Part shown: positions 1-9,555 of the stretch, piece after piece
How the letters are laid out: each line of letters opens with the position of its first letter
Numbering within the stretch: position 1 is the first letter of the stretch
NCBI RefSeq assembly: GCF_000744705.1
Contig: NZ_JQML01000001.1
Span: 8,194,017-8,258,016, forward strand
Reading direction: 5' to 3'
DNA length: 64,000 bases
Origin: Streptacidiphilus albus JL83
Lineage (GTDB): Bacteria; Actinomycetota; Actinomycetes; Streptomycetales; Streptomycetaceae
Translations under genes and position numbers: made by a program
The notes under the pieces: model-generated
What the model saw: the letters and a program-made list of their open reading frames with translations, nothing else
What the model was told of the DNA's origin: nothing
Database searches by the model: none

Positions 1-591
1 ACCGACGAGGTGATCGCGGCCGTCTGCCAGACGGTGACCCCGCAGGGCATCGCCGCCGTCTGCCGCTTCGTCGACACGCCCTTCGCCACGGTGCTGGCCG
101 CCCGGCCCAAGCTGGTCGCGGTGCTGGCGCACGTCCGCGACCCGGGGAACGCGGGGACGGTGCTGCGCACCGCCGACGCGGCCGGCGCGGACGCGGTGGT
201 GCTCACCGACGCCTCGGTCGACCTCTACAACCCGAAGGCGGTCCGGGCCTCGGTCGGCAGCCTCTACCACCTGCCGGTCGCGGTCGGGGTGCCGGTCGAG
301 GAGGCCGTCGCCGGGCTGCGCGCCGCCGGGGTGCGGATCCTCGCCGCGGACGGCGCGGGCGAGCGCGACCTGGACGCCGAACTCGACGACGGCACCCTGT
401 CCACGCCCACCGCCTGGGTCTTCGGCAACGAGGCCTGGGGCCTGCCCGAGCCCACGCGTGCGCTGGCGGACGAGGTGGTGCGGGTGCCGATCCACGGTCA
501 CGCCGAGAGCCTCAACCTGGCCACGGCCGCCGCCGTCTGCCTCTACGCCTCCGCGCGCGCCCAGCGTGCCTCCGGCGGTTGCCGCGGCTGA
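1..591 (+). CDS. SpoU/TrmH-family RNA 2'-O-methyltransferase (5' partial)
   Basis: The open frame runs in from the left edge, so the N-terminus is missing and 196 codons are visible. The three SpoU motifs are present: NAGTVLRTADAAGADAVVL (motif 1), FGNEAWGL (motif 2) and SLNLATAAAVCLY (motif 3), which form the trefoil-knot SAM site. Family members methylate ribose 2'-OH groups in 23S rRNA or tRNA; the exact target cannot be told from the fragment. It lies 37 bp upstream of a sensor kinase and then pheST, an order familiar from Streptomyces chromosomes, where it follows infC-rpmI-rplT. The methyltransferase class is secure; the substrate is inference. Confidence 0.9.
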   Translation, partial: TDEVIAAVCQTVTPQGIAAVCRFVDTPFATVLAARPKLVAVLAHVRDPGNAGTVLRTADAAGADAVVLTDASVDLYNPKAVRASVGSLYHLPVAVGVPVEEAVAGLRAAGVRILAADGAGERDLDAELDDGTLSTPTAWVFGNEAWGLPEPTRALADEVVRVPIHGHAESLNLATAAAVCLYASARAQRASGGCRG

Positions 592-628
592 GCCGATTTT
601 CGCTAGGGTGGCCACCGGAGGGGTGGCG

Positions 629-1783
629 ATGACGGTGACCGAGGACAGCGGCGAGGAGATCCTGCCGGCGCGGCCGGACGCACCCGTCCGGGCCGGCCCG
701 GCGGGCGTTGCCGACGGGCTGCTGCTGCCCGCCGAGGAACACCCCGACGGCCTGGTCGTCGCCGACGCCGACGGCCGGGTGGTCTGCTTCAACGCCGCCG
801 CCGTCCGGATCAGCGGGATACCCGCCGCCGCCGCCCTGGGCCGCAGTCTCGCCGAGGCGCTGCCGCTGGAGGACCTGGAGGGCCGGCGCTGGTGGCAGCT
901 GACCGACCCGTACGGCGGACTGACGATCCGGACCCGGCAGCCCGAGCGCAACCTGCTGCTGCCCGGCGGCCGCGAGGTCCTGGTCTCCGCCCGGTTCCTG
1001 CGGGCCGACGGCCGGACCGGGGCGGTGCACCGGGTGGTGGTCGCGCTGCGTGGCACCGAGGCCAGACGGCGGACCGAGCGCAGCCACGCCGAGCTGATCG
1101 CCACCGTCGCCCATGAACTGCGCTCCCCGCTGACCAGCGTCAAGGGCTTCACCGCGACCCTGCTGCAGAAGTGGGAGCGGTTCACCGACGACCAGAAGCG
1201 GTCGATGCTGGAGACCGTGGACGCCGACGCCGGCCGGATCACCCGGCTGATCGCCGAACTGCTCGACATCTCCCGGATCGACGCCGGACGCCTTGAGGTG
1301 CACCGGCAGCAGGTGGACCTGCCGGCGGCGGTGCGCCGCCACGTCGAGGGCAAGAAGGCCGCCGGGGTGCCGGCCGAGCGCTTCAGCATCCAGGTCGACG
1401 AGCCGCTGCCGCCGCTCTGGGCCGACGCCGACAAGATCGACCAGGTGCTCGGCAACCTGCTGGAAAACGCGGTGCGCCACGGCGAGGGAACTGTCACCAT
1501 CGAGGTCAGGCCCACCATGGCGGCACTCGCGCCGGGGCAGCGACGGGAAGGACTGGCGGTGACCGTGAGCGACCAGGGCCCGGGCATCCCCGAGGAGTCC
1601 ATCCCGCGCGTCTTCACCCGCTTCTGGCGCGGCAGCAAGCGCGGCGGCACCGGCCTCGGCCTCTACATCGTCAAGGGCATCGTCGAGGCCCACGGCGGCG
1701 TGATCGCCGTCGACCGGGGCCCCGGCGGCGGCGCCAGGTTCCGATTTATCCTGCCTGCGGGCCTCCCCGAGTTCATGGTCTGA
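629..1783 (+). CDS. PAS-domain sensor histidine kinase
   Basis: This 384-residue protein has a PAS-like sensor segment (about residues 35-140, beginning HPDGLVVADADGRVV), a HisKA dimerisation box with phospho-accepting His in VAHELRSPLTSVKGF, and a HATPase domain with N box (LGNLLENAVRHG), G1 (DQGPGIP) and G2 (GGTGLGLYIVKG). No membrane segment is evident, so it is probably cytosolic or peripheral. The start at 629 is chosen because GGAGGGG lies just upstream; the frame is open further 5' but that part only shadows the preceding gene. No response regulator gene is adjacent, so it is an orphan kinase here. The stimulus is unknown. Confidence 0.88.
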   Translation: MTVTEDSGEEILPARPDAPVRAGPAGVADGLLLPAEEHPDGLVVADADGRVVCFNAAAVRISGIPAAAALGRSLAEALPLEDLEGRRWWQLTDPYGGLTIRTRQPERNLLLPGGREVLVSARFLRADGRTGAVHRVVVALRGTEARRRTERSHAELIATVAHELRSPLTSVKGFTATLLQKWERFTDDQKRSMLETVDADAGRITRLIAELLDISRIDAGRLEVHRQQVDLPAAVRRHVEGKKAAGVPAERFSIQVDEPLPPLWADADKIDQVLGNLLENAVRHGEGTVTIEVRPTMAALAPGQRREGLAVTVSDQGPGIPEESIPRVFTRFWRGSKRGGTGLGLYIVKGIVEAHGGVIAVDRGPGGGARFRFILPAGLPEFMV

Positions 1784-1899
1784 GCGGATCGCGGCCCCAC
1801 CGGCCGTGACCCCCGCCGACCGGATCCCGGCCGGACCCCCGCAGGCCCGCCCCCACCGCACGCGTATCGAGGGCCGGGAGTGGCATCCGCCGATCCCGG

Positions 1900-1905
1900 T
1901 AGACT
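1900..1905 (+). promoter_or_regulatory. Possible -10 element (TAGACT) for pheST
   Basis: TAGACT lies about 158 bp before pheS in the 279-bp gap after the kinase gene. It resembles Streptomyces vegetative -10 boxes, but no good -35 box stands 16-18 bp upstream. A tight palindrome CCCGTG-tt-CACGGG follows at 1958-1971. I saw no Phe-rich leader peptide or T-box element in this gap. Confidence 0.3.
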
Positions 1906-2062
1906 CGGCCCTTGGCGTTGTCCGACGCCACACGCGGCCCCGCCGCGGACACCCCGGCCCGTGTTCACGGGAGCAGGATGCCCGCCGCAGGACTGCGCGC
2001 GGGCCGGGTACCCCACCGCCAGCCACCCGAGCAGAACCATGCCGGAGCACGGGAAGAGAGAG

Positions 2063-3172
2063 ATGTCCGCACCGAACAAGTCCTACGACCCGGTCGAGGT
2101 TGAGGCGTTGAAGCCCGAGGAGATCGAGCGCCTGCGCGACGAGGCCCTCGCGGCCTTCGCCGCCGCCGGCGACCTCGCCGCGCTGCAGGAGGCCAAGGTC
2201 GCCCACAGCGGCGACCGCTCCCCGCTGGCGCTGGCGAACCGCGAGATCGGCGCGCTGCCGCCGCAGGCCAAGGCCGAGGCCGGGAAGCGCGTCGGCGCCG
2301 CCCGAGGCGCCGTCAACAAGGCCTTCGCGGCCCGGCTGGTCGAGCTGGAGGCCGAGCGCGACGCCCGGGTCCTGGTCGAGGAGGCCGTGGACGTCACGCT
2401 GCCCTACGACCGCGCCCCGCGCGGCGGCCGGCACCCGCTGACCACGCTCTCCGAGCGCCTTGCCGACATCTTCACGGCCATGGGCTACGCCGTCGCCGAG
2501 GGCCCCGAGGTCGAGGCCGAGTGGCTCAACTTCGACGCCCTGAACATGGGCCCGGACCACCCCGCGCGCTCCACCCAGGACACCTTCTTCCTGCAGGACG
2601 CGGACTCTGTCGTGCTCCGCACCCACACCTCCGGCGTGCAGATCCGCACCATGCTGGCCAGCGCCGAGCCGCCGGTCTACGCGATCTGCCCCGGCCGGGT
2701 GTTCCGCTCCGACGAGCTGGACGCCACCCACACCCCGGTGTTCAACCAGATCGAACTGATCGCCGTGGACGAGGGCCTGACCATGGCCGACCTCAAGGGC
2801 ACGCTCGACCACATGGTCGTCTCGCTCTTCGGCGAGGGCATGACCACCCGGCTGCGCCCCAACTACTTCCCCTTCACCGAGCCGTCCGCCGAGATGGACA
2901 TGGTGTGCTTCAACTGCCGCGGCGAGTCCGTCGGCAACCCCGACCGGCCCTGCCGCACCTGCTCCTCCGAGGGCTGGATCGAGCTCGGCGGCTGCGGCAT
3001 GGTCAACCCGCGGGTGCTCATCGCCTGCGGCATCGACCCCAACAAGTACAGCGGCTTCGCCTTCGGCTTCGGCATCGAGCGGCTGCTGATGTTCCGGCAC
3101 AACGTCGAGGACATGCGAGACATCGTGGAGGGTGACGTCCGCTTCACCCTTCCGTTCGGGATGGAGATCTGA
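2063..3172 (+). CDS. pheS: Phenylalanine-tRNA ligase alpha subunit
   Basis: The 369-residue product is the catalytic alpha subunit of the (alpha-beta)2 enzyme that charges tRNA-Phe with phenylalanine. An N-terminal coiled-coil (residues about 10-95) is followed by the class II aminoacyl-tRNA synthetase core. Motif 2 includes [19 protein letters not shown] and motif 3 includes [10 protein letters not shown]. Length matches the family. The start at 2063 follows GGGAAGAGAG; upstream in-frame codons would add an atypical Pro/Arg tail. The stop codon overlaps the pheT start (TGATG), so the two subunits are translationally coupled. Confidence 0.97.
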   Translation: MSAPNKSYDPVEVEALKPEEIERLRDEALAAFAAAGDLAALQEAKVAHSGDRSPLALANREIGALPPQAKAEAGKRVGAARGAVNKAFAARLVELEAERDARVLVEEAVDVTLPYDRAPRGGRHPLTTLSERLADIFTAMGYAVAEGPEVEAEWLNFDALNMGPDHPARSTQDTFFLQDADSVVLRTHTSGVQIRTMLASAEPPVYAICPGRVFRSDELDATHTPVFNQIELIAVDEGLTMADLKGTLDHMVVSLFGEGMTTRLRPNYFPFTEPSAEMDMVCFNCRGESVGNPDRPCRTCSSEGWIELGGCGMVNPRVLIACGIDPNKYSGFAFGFGIERLLMFRHNVEDMRDIVEGDVRFTLPFGMEI

Positions 3173-5694
3173 TGCGCGTCCCGCTTTCCTGGCTGCGGGA
3201 GTACGTCGACCTGCCCGCCGGCACCACCGGCCGCGACCTGGCCGAGAAGCTGGTCCGGGCCGGCCTGGAGGTCGAGACCGTCGAGCAGCTCGGCGGCGAC
3301 CTCAAGGGCCCGCTGGTGGTCGGCAAGGTCCTCGCGATCGAGGAGCTCACCGGCTTCAAGAAGCCGATCCGCTACTGCCAGGTCGACGTCGGCGACGCGA
3401 ACGGCACCGGCGAGCCGCAGAACATCGTCTGCGGCGCCCGGAACTTCGCGGTCGGCGACAAGGTCGTCGTGGTGCTCCCCGGCGCGGTCCTGCCCGGACC
3501 GTTCCCGATCGCCGCGCGCGCCACCTACGGCCACACCTCCGAGGGCATGATCTGCTCGGCCCGCGAGCTGGGCATGGGCGACGACCACGACGGCATCATC
3601 GTGCTGCCGCCGGAGTTCGAGCCCGGCACCGATGCCATCGAGCTGCTGCAGCTGGTCGACGAGGTGCTGGACATCGCCGTCACCGCCGACCGCGGCTACT
3701 GCCTGTCGGTGCGCGGCGTCGCCCGCGAGGCCGCCATCGCCTACGGCCTGCCGCTCAGCGACCCGGCGCTGCTGGACACCCCGGCGCCCAACTCCTACGG
3801 CCCGCCCGTCGTGGTGCAGGACCCGGCCGGCTGCGACCGCTTCACCGCGCGCAGCGTGATCGGGCTCGACCCCGGCGCGCTGTCCCCGATCTGGATGCAG
3901 CGACGCATCCAGAAGGCCGGGATGCGGCCGATCTCGCTGACCGTCGACATCACCAACTACGTGATGCTGGAGCTCGGCCAGCCACTGCACGCCTACGACC
4001 GCAGCCGGATCGACGGCGCGATCACGGTCCGCCGCGCCCAGCCCGGCGAGAAGCTCACCACCCTGGACGACGTGGTCCGCACCCTCGACCCCGAGGACCT
4101 GCTGATCTGCGACAACTCCGGCCCGATCGGCATCGCCGGGGTGATGGGCGGTGAGGGCACCGAGATCGCCGCCCCGGTGTTCGACCCCGAGACCGGTCTG
4201 GCGAGCGGCACCACCGAGGTCGTCATCGAGGCCGCGCACTTCGCGCCGGTCTCCATCGCCCGCACCGCGCGCCGGCACAAGCTGCCCTCCGAGGCGGCCA
4301 AGCGCTTCGAGCGCGGGGTCGACCCGGAGGCCGGCCGGGCCGCCGCCCAGCGCGCCGTGGACCTGCTGGTCCTGGTCGCCGGCGGCACCGCCGAGGCCGG
4401 GGTCACCGAGGTCGTCGCCGAGTACCCGGCGCACACCATCGCCATCGCCGCCGACCACCCCGACCGGGTCGCCGGTCAGGAGTACGGCCGCGAGACCGTG
4501 GTCCGCCGGCTGCAGGAGGTCGGCTGCACCGTCGAGGGCGGCGACGTCCTGGTGGTCACCCCGCCGAGCTGGCGGCCCGACCTGACCGACCCCAACGACC
4601 TGGCGGAGGAGGTCATCCGGCTGGAGGGCTACGCCGAGCTGCCCTCCACCCTGCCCAGCGTCCCGGCCGGACGCGGGCTGACCGAGGCGCAGCGGCTGCG
4701 TCGGCGCACCGGCCTGGCCCTGGCCGGGGCCGGCTACGTCGAGGTGCTGAACTACCCGTTCCTCGGCGAGGCCGCCCTGGACGCCCTCGGCCTGGACGCG
4801 GACGACCCGCGCCGCGCCACCGTCGAGCTCGCCAACCCGATCTCGGACGAGGAGCCGGCGCTGCGCACCACGCTGCTGCCGGGCCTGCTGGCGGCGCTGC
4901 GCCGGAACACCGGCCGGGGGACGACCGACGTGGCGCTGTTCGAGCAGGGCCTGGTCTTCCGGACCGACGGGACCGACCGTGCGTCGCTGTTCCACGCCCC
5001 GCGGCTGCCGGTCGACCGCCGTCCCACGGACGAGGAGATCGCGCAGCTGAACGCGGCGCTGCCGCGTCAGCCGCACCGGGTCGCCACCGTCCTGGCCGGC
5101 CACCGCGAGCCGGAGGGCTGGTGGGGCAAGGGCCGCCCGGCGACCTGGGCCGACGCGGTCGAGTCGGCCCGCACGGTGGCCGAGGCCGCCGGGGTCGAGC
5201 TGACCGTCCGCCAGGCGCAGTACGCGCCCTGGCACCCGGGCCGCTGCGCCGCGCTGTACGCGGGGGACCGGCTGGTCGGCCACGCCGGCGAGCTGCACCC
5301 GCGCGTGGTCAAGGCGCTGCACCTGCCGGAGCGCACCTGCGCGATGGAGCTGGACGTCGACCTGCTCACCCAGGACGGTCCCCGCAAGGTCGAGGGCCCG
5401 AAGATCTCCGGGTTCCCGGTCGCCACCCAGGACGTCGCCCTGGTCGTGGCCGAGGACGTCCCGGCCGCCGAGGTCGAGGCGGCGCTGCGGGCCGGCGCCG
5501 GTCCGCTGCTGGAGTCGATCCGGCTGTTCGACGTCTACACCGGTGAGCAGCTGGGCGCGGGCCGCAAGTCCCTCGCCTACGCGCTGCGCTTCCGGGCGGC
5601 CGACCGCACGCTGACGGCGGACGAGGCGAGCGGGGCCCGTACGGCCGCGATCGCCGAGGCCGTGGCCCGTACCGGGGCCGCGCTGCGCGGCTGA
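3172..5694 (+). CDS. pheT: Phenylalanine-tRNA ligase beta subunit
   Basis: This 840-residue product is full length for the bacterial beta subunit. It begins [15 protein letters not shown], followed by an OB-fold tRNA-binding domain (residues about 40-150), the B3/B4 editing domain that hydrolyses Tyr-tRNA-Phe, the B5 domain, a catalytically silent synthetase-like core, and a C-terminal ferredoxin-fold anticodon-binding domain that contains [13 protein letters not shown]. The ATG overlaps the pheS stop by one base, and a strong hairpin follows the gene, so pheST form a closed operon. Confidence 0.97.
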   Translation: MRVPLSWLREYVDLPAGTTGRDLAEKLVRAGLEVETVEQLGGDLKGPLVVGKVLAIEELTGFKKPIRYCQVDVGDANGTGEPQNIVCGARNFAVGDKVVVVLPGAVLPGPFPIAARATYGHTSEGMICSARELGMGDDHDGIIVLPPEFEPGTDAIELLQLVDEVLDIAVTADRGYCLSVRGVAREAAIAYGLPLSDPALLDTPAPNSYGPPVVVQDPAGCDRFTARSVIGLDPGALSPIWMQRRIQKAGMRPISLTVDITNYVMLELGQPLHAYDRSRIDGAITVRRAQPGEKLTTLDDVVRTLDPEDLLICDNSGPIGIAGVMGGEGTEIAAPVFDPETGLASGTTEVVIEAAHFAPVSIARTARRHKLPSEAAKRFERGVDPEAGRAAAQRAVDLLVLVAGGTAEAGVTEVVAEYPAHTIAIAADHPDRVAGQEYGRETVVRRLQEVGCTVEGGDVLVVTPPSWRPDLTDPNDLAEEVIRLEGYAELPSTLPSVPAGRGLTEAQRLRRRTGLALAGAGYVEVLNYPFLGEAALDALGLDADDPRRATVELANPISDEEPALRTTLLPGLLAALRRNTGRGTTDVALFEQGLVFRTDGTDRASLFHAPRLPVDRRPTDEEIAQLNAALPRQPHRVATVLAGHREPEGWWGKGRPATWADAVESARTVAEAAGVELTVRQAQYAPWHPGRCAALYAGDRLVGHAGELHPRVVKALHLPERTCAMELDVDLLTQDGPRKVEGPKISGFPVATQDVALVVAEDVPAAEVEAALRAGAGPLLESIRLFDVYTGEQLGAGRKSLAYALRFRAADRTLTADEASGARTAAIAEAVARTGAALRG

Positions 5695-5710
5695 GCCGCG
5701 CCGGACGACC

Positions 5711-5752
5711 GCGAAGGCCCGCCCCCCTCTCCGGAGGGGGGCGGGCCTTCGC
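5711..5752 (+). terminator. pheST terminator hairpin
   Basis: Perfectly matched GC-rich arms of about 19 bp starting GCGAAGGCCCGCC, with a short TCCG-type loop, lie 17 bp after the pheT stop. There is no U tract, as is usual for high-GC actinobacteria. The hairpin also separates pheT from the convergent metal-sensor gene and may act in both directions. Confidence 0.85.
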
Positions 5753-5804
5753 GCTGTTCAGGGCCGCTGTCGTCGCAGGGCCGCTGTCGGTTCCGGCTGC
5801 CGTC

Positions 5805-6230
5805 TCACGCCCGCAGGTGGTTGACGTGGTAGACGGCCTGGTCGAGCAGTTCCGCGACATGGTGGTCGTAGAGGTCGTAGACCACCGAGCGGCCCCGGCG
5901 CTCGCCCACGACCAGGTCGAGGTTGCGCAGCAGCCGCAGCTGGTGCGAGCAGGCGGACTGCTCCATGGCCACGGCCGTGGCCAGTTCGTTCGCCGCGCAG
6001 GGGCCCTCGCGCAGCCGGGCCAGGATCAGCAGCCGGGAGGGCGTGGCCAGGGCCTGCATGGTCGCGGCGACCTTGGCGGCGTTGCCGGCGTCCAGCCGCG
6101 CGGGCGGGACGCTGTGGGCGGGGGCGTCGTGGATCGAGGTGTCGCGGACCGGGGTGTCGCGGACCGGGGCGTCGCCGTCGGGTGCTCGGTCAGGCGCGGT
6201 GGTCGTCTCGGGGCCCATACCCGTCATCAT
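5805..6230 (-). CDS. ArsR/SmtB-family metal sensor, CzrA/NmtR type
   Basis: The 141-residue protein has a disordered N-terminus with a VRDTP/VRDTS repeat, then a winged-helix domain (MQALATPSRLLILARL; SACSHQLRLLRNLDLV). The last helix carries D122-x-H124-x10-H135-x2-H138, the alpha-5 site by which CzrA and NmtR bind Zn, Co or Ni across the dimer; the alpha-3 CxC site of ArsR/CadC is absent. Metal binding in this class releases DNA. A CzrA-like operator lies 20 bp upstream. A -10-like TATGAT overlaps the first ATG, so translation may instead start without a leader at the ATG at 6218. It follows a methyltransferase gene on the same strand. Confidence 0.85.
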   Translation of the reverse strand: MMTGMGPETTTAPDRAPDGDAPVRDTPVRDTSIHDAPAHSVPPARLDAGNAAKVAATMQALATPSRLLILARLREGPCAANELATAVAMEQSACSHQLRLLRNLDLVVGERRGRSVVYDLYDHHVAELLDQAVYHVNHLRA

Positions 6231-6249
6231 ACAAGAGACACTTGGACAA

Positions 6250-6265
6250 ATGAAGGACTGTTCAT
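6250..6265 (-). promoter_or_regulatory. Candidate operator of the CzrA-like sensor
   Basis: The sequence ATGAAggactgTTCAT is a 5-6-5 inverted repeat containing TGAA-N6-TTCA, the half-site geometry of the staphylococcal czr operator. It overlaps the stop codon of the methyltransferase gene and sits 20 bp before the regulator start, covering a plausible -35 region. This suggests autorepression of the sensor gene. Confidence 0.5.
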
Positions 6266-7068
6266 GTGTTCCTGTGTTGCGCCCGCTGCGCCCAGGCCAT
6301 GACGGAACGATTCAACGTGGCGTGGAAGCCGCCGCCGTCGGACAGCCGCTGCTGCTCCAGCAGCCAGCCCTCGGCCCGCTGCTGACCGATCGCCCGCTCG
6401 GCGACCGCACGTTCGGCCGCCCGGCGCAGCGAGATCACCAGGTCGAGCTCGGTCAGCGACGCGTACACCGCGAGCTCCACCTCGATCCGGACGTCCACGA
6501 AGCCGGCAGCGTTCAGCAGCCGTCGCAGCCGCCGCCCCATGTCCCGCTGGGCGATGCCCGCGCCCACCCGGGCGCCGACCGCCGCGGCGGTCTCCGGGTC
6601 GGCCGAGTCGACCGTGAACGAGGCCCAGTCCGGCTCGGAGACGGCGATCCGGCCGCCGTCCGGCCGCAGCACCCGGTGCACCTCGGCGAGCACGGCGGCC
6701 GGGTCGGCGACATGCTGCAGCACCCGTTCGATCCGGCAGACGTCGAACGCGCCGTCCCGGAACGGCAGCCGCGCGCCGTCGGCCTGCGCCAGCCGGCACT
6801 CCAGGTCCTGGTCGGTCAGCCGGGCCCGGCTGGCCTGGAGCATCACCGCGCTGATGTCGACGCCGACCGCGGTCAGCCCGTCCTCCTCCAGCTGCGCCAG
6901 CTCGTGCCCCGCGCCGCAGCCCAGGTCGAGCACCCGCTCGCCGGGGCGCAGGCCGAGGCCCTCGCGCAGCCGGGCCCTCGGCCCGGCCAGCCCGCGCTGG
7001 GCGCGCTCCAGGTACTGGACCAGCCCCTGCGGGCGGGTGCTGCGGTCCACGTCGGAGAAGGTGCTCAT
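6262..7068 (-). CDS. Class I SAM-dependent methyltransferase
   Basis: This 268-residue protein has a Rossmann methyltransferase fold: motif I VLDLGCGAGHEL (about residues 46-57), an acidic residue at the end of beta 2 (GVDIS), the ADGARLPF motif and the AEVHRVLRPDGG post-motif. It belongs to the broad Methyltransf_11/25 group acting on small molecules or lipids; the substrate cannot be inferred. The start at 7068 has GGGAG eight bases upstream. It precedes the metal-sensor gene on the same strand with a 31-bp gap, so the two may be co-transcribed, but the sensor also appears to have its own promoter. Confidence 0.8.
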   Translation of the reverse strand: MSTFSDVDRSTRPQGLVQYLERAQRGLAGPRARLREGLGLRPGERVLDLGCGAGHELAQLEEDGLTAVGVDISAVMLQASRARLTDQDLECRLAQADGARLPFRDGAFDVCRIERVLQHVADPAAVLAEVHRVLRPDGGRIAVSEPDWASFTVDSADPETAAAVGARVGAGIAQRDMGRRLRRLLNAAGFVDVRIEVELAVYASLTELDLVISLRRAAERAVAERAIGQQRAEGWLLEQQRLSDGGGFHATLNRSVMAWAQRAQHRNT

Positions 7069-7244
7069 GGCGGCTCCCGGGCGGGCGCCCAGGCGGTCGG
7101 CTCCCGCGAGGCTGCTTCCCGATGGTCTCTTCCATCCCGGTCCCGCCAGTCGCGTCGGTCGGCATTCTGCCGTACGGCCGGTCGGCCGCGCAGCCGCTCG
7201 GGGAACGGGAGCGGAGCGCCTCGTTTGTTAGGGTTCCTGCGGGC

Positions 7245-7258
7245 GTGATCGGGATCAC
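7245..7258. promoter_or_regulatory. Palindrome GTGATC-gg-GATCAC before the HipA-like gene
   Basis: A perfect 6-2-6 inverted repeat lies 34 bp before the kinase-like gene, with a further GTGATC half-site at 7269-7274. It falls within the 223-bp divergent intergenic region and could bind a dimeric regulator. No cognate regulator gene is adjacent. Confidence 0.35.
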
Positions 7259-7291
7259 GAAGGTGGTCGTGATCGGGAGGAGGACGGGGCG

Positions 7292-8143
7292 ATGGCGGGA
7301 CTGGCCGAGGTCACGGCGCTGCACTACCTGGTGCCGCTGCGTGCGGGCGGATCCGTGCCCGGGGTGGTCGAGACCGACGACCTGGGCACCTACGTCGTGA
7401 AGTTCACCGGCTCCGCGCAGGGACGCAAGGCGCTGGTGGCGGAGGTGATCGTCGGTGAGCTCGCCCGGCGGCTGGGGCTGCGCTTCCCCGACCTGGTGCT
7501 GGTCCACTTCGACCCGGAGGTGGCGAGCGCCGAGCCGGACCCCGAGGTCCAGGACATCCTCCGGGCCAGCGGCGGGCTCAACCTCGGCATGGACTACCTG
7601 CCGGGCGCGACCGACTTCACCCCTGAGTCGCTGACGGTGTCGTCGGCCGAGGCCGGCCGGGTGGTCTGGTTCGACGCCCTGGTCGGCAACGTCGACCGGA
7701 CCGTGCACAGTCCCAACCTGATGGTCTGGCACGGGAAGCTCTGGCTGATCGACCACGGCGCGGCGCTGATCTTCCATCACCGCTGGTCGGGCGCGGAGGA
7801 GTCGGTGGCCAAGCCCTATCCGATGAGCGCCCACGCGCTGGGCGGCTTCGCCCCCGACGTCACGGCGGCGGACGCCGCGCTGGCCCCGCTGGTCACCCCG
7901 GAGCTCCTGCGCGAGGTGGTCGCGCTGGTCCCGGACGAGTGGCTGGTGGACGAGCCGGGATTCGACTCGCCGGAGCAGCTGCGCGAGGCCTATGTCGCCC
8001 ACCTCGCCGCCCGCGCGGCCGGCTCCGCGACCTGGCTGCCGGAGGGCTTCGCCACTCCGGAGCAGCTCGCCCGGGCGGAGGCCGAACGCCAGGCGGCGAC
8101 CCGCGCGGGCCGCCCGCCCTGGCTGCAGTACGTCCGGGGCTGA
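7292..8143 (+). CDS. HipA-like kinase-fold protein
   Basis: The 283-residue protein resembles the stand-alone HipA-like kinase family of actinobacteria. An N-terminal lobe contains TYVVKFTG (likely ATP-binding Lys). The catalytic segment DALVGNVDRTVHSPNLM carries Asp and Asn in HipA-like spacing, followed by WLIDHGAAL, matching the metal-binding Asp of the HipA activation region. A strong GGAGGAGGA precedes the ATG. No HipB antitoxin gene is beside it, so a toxin role is not supported. Substrate and function are unknown. Confidence 0.7.
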   Translation: MAGLAEVTALHYLVPLRAGGSVPGVVETDDLGTYVVKFTGSAQGRKALVAEVIVGELARRLGLRFPDLVLVHFDPEVASAEPDPEVQDILRASGGLNLGMDYLPGATDFTPESLTVSSAEAGRVVWFDALVGNVDRTVHSPNLMVWHGKLWLIDHGAALIFHHRWSGAEESVAKPYPMSAHALGGFAPDVTAADAALAPLVTPELLREVVALVPDEWLVDEPGFDSPEQLREAYVAHLAARAAGSATWLPEGFATPEQLARAEAERQAATRAGRPPWLQYVRG

Positions 8144-8170
8144 GCGGCCCGGGGCCGGTGCTGTGGGGTT

Positions 8171-8204
8171 CCGGCGTAGGTGGGGTGCCGGCGTAGGTGG
8201 GGTG
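8171..8204. repeat. 17-bp tandem duplication
   Basis: Two perfect copies of ccggcgtaggtggggtg, plus the start of a third, fill the short gap between the HipA-like gene and the convergent surface-protein gene. This is probably replication slippage; no function is apparent. Confidence 0.7.
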
Positions 8205-8218
8205 CCGGTGTCGTGCCG

Positions 8219-9367
8219 TCAGTGCCGACGGCGGTCGCGGCGGCCGAAGCCGATCGCGGCGGTGATGGCGAGACCGCCGGCGAGCAGGGCCAGGGCGGCG
8301 GCCAGCACCGGCTCCAGGCTCGTCCCGGTGGGGGCGAGCGGTCCGCCGGAGCCCGAGGGCGAGGGCGAGGGCTCCGGCGGGGCGCCCGAGGAGTCGGTCG
8401 GGTGCGGGGTGGGGGTCCGGCTGTCGCTGGGTGAGGGCGAGGGTGAAGGGCTGGGGCTCTTGCTCTCGCTGGGGCTCGGGCTGGGACTGGGGCTGGGGCT
8501 CGGACTGGGGGAGCTCGACGAAGGGCTGGGGGAGGGCGTGATCGTCCTTTCGCAGTGGGCCTCGACCTCGCCGAGCCGGATGTCGGTGATCGGTCCGTCG
8601 TAGACCTCCTCGCCGGCCGGGTTCCGGAGGACCCCGGTGGCGACGATGTCGATCCAGGCGCGGGCCGTGTACACGCCGGGGGTCTGCCCGCCGCCGGCGG
8701 GCTCCTCGTGACGGGTGAACCGGACGGTGACGGTGTTGTTCGGGCCCAGGGTGGTCGGCTCGCCCAGCTCGGCCCCGGTCACGGTGAGGGTGGTGGTGCC
8801 GAGCGAGACGGGGTGGCCGAGGACGGCGATCAAGTTGGCCGCGGTCCGGGCGTAGGCCAGCGCGTAGGGGCCCACCGGCGGCGGGGTGCACTCGGCGTAG
8901 GTGTCCAGGGTGGCGACCGACCCCGAGGGCGGCAGGATGCTCACGAACTGGGCGTTGCCGATCCGCAGCGTCATCCCCGAGTTCTGGGACTGGGCGTAGA
9001 CCTTGGCGCTGGTGTTGGAGGTGCGGCTGGTCTGGGCGCCGTCGATGGTGACGTAGGTGAGCACGTGGTCCGGGTCGGAGAAATCCCCGTTGTCGTCGGG
9101 GGCGTCGACGACATCGGACTCGGCGGTCCCGTAGGTCCCCTGGAACCCGACGGTCTTCAGCGCCGGGATGTCCGTGACCTGAAGCTGGATCAGTTTGGCG
9201 CTGGCGTACTGGCCGACGGCCGCCTCCGCTCCGTCGAGGCCGGCCAGCGACACCGCCAGGGCGGCCGCGACCGCGGCCGTCGCCGCGGCCAGCAGGGCGG
9301 CACGCGGGTGGCGGGGCGGGAGCGGGGCCGGGCGTACGACGGATCGACGGATGTGCTCTGCGGGCAT
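8219..9367 (-). CDS. Cell-wall-anchored surface protein with LAPTG sortase signal
   Basis: The 382-residue secreted protein begins with a signal peptide: basic residues, a hydrophobic run rich in Ala/Leu/Val and a likely cleavage near DGAEAAVG. About 200 residues of unfamiliar beta-rich extracellular domain follow, then a Ser-Pro linker (coded by 8395-8540) and a C-terminal sorting signal made of LAPTG, a hydrophobic helix and the basic tail RRDRRRH. LAxTG is the signal used by class E sortases in Streptomyces, so the protein is probably linked to peptidoglycan with the linker spanning the wall. No sortase gene is in the window. An alternative ATG at 9391 adds eight residues; neither start has a clear Shine-Dalgarno sequence. 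Confidence 0.8.
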   Translation of the reverse strand: MPAEHIRRSVVRPAPLPPRHPRAALLAAATAAVAAALAVSLAGLDGAEAAVGQYASAKLIQLQVTDIPALKTVGFQGTYGTAESDVVDAPDDNGDFSDPDHVLTYVTIDGAQTSRTSNTSAKVYAQSQNSGMTLRIGNAQFVSILPPSGSVATLDTYAECTPPPVGPYALAYARTAANLIAVLGHPVSLGTTTLTVTGAELGEPTTLGPNNTVTVRFTRHEEPAGGGQTPGVYTARAWIDIVATGVLRNPAGEEVYDGPITDIRLGEVEAHCERTITPSPSPSSSSPSPSPSPSPSPSPSESKSPSPSPSPSPSDSRTPTPHPTDSSGAPPEPSPSPSGSGGPLAPTGTSLEPVLAAALALLAGGLAITAAIGFGRRDRRRH

Positions 9368-9555
9368 TCGTGCAGTACAGGGCGGTGGCATCGGTGGCTG
9401 GGCCGAGCTGGCCCGGTCCGCCCTGGGACCCTCCTCCGGCTCGGCAGAGTATCCGTGTTGATCATGATGTATGACCCGTCGCGGCGGGACACGCGGCGGC
9501 ATGCCCCGGATGGCCGTCCGCCCCTGGCTGCCCCTGGCTGCTGGGCCGGGGCCCG

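Noticed and set aside
1784-2062. Phe-codon attenuator or T-box before pheS
   Set aside because: No Phe-rich leader peptide and no T-box signature; only a possible -10 box and a tight palindrome are present.
7292-8143. HipBA toxin-antitoxin system
   Set aside because: Only the kinase-like protein is present. No helix-turn-helix antitoxin gene adjoins it, and the protein is shorter than HipA.
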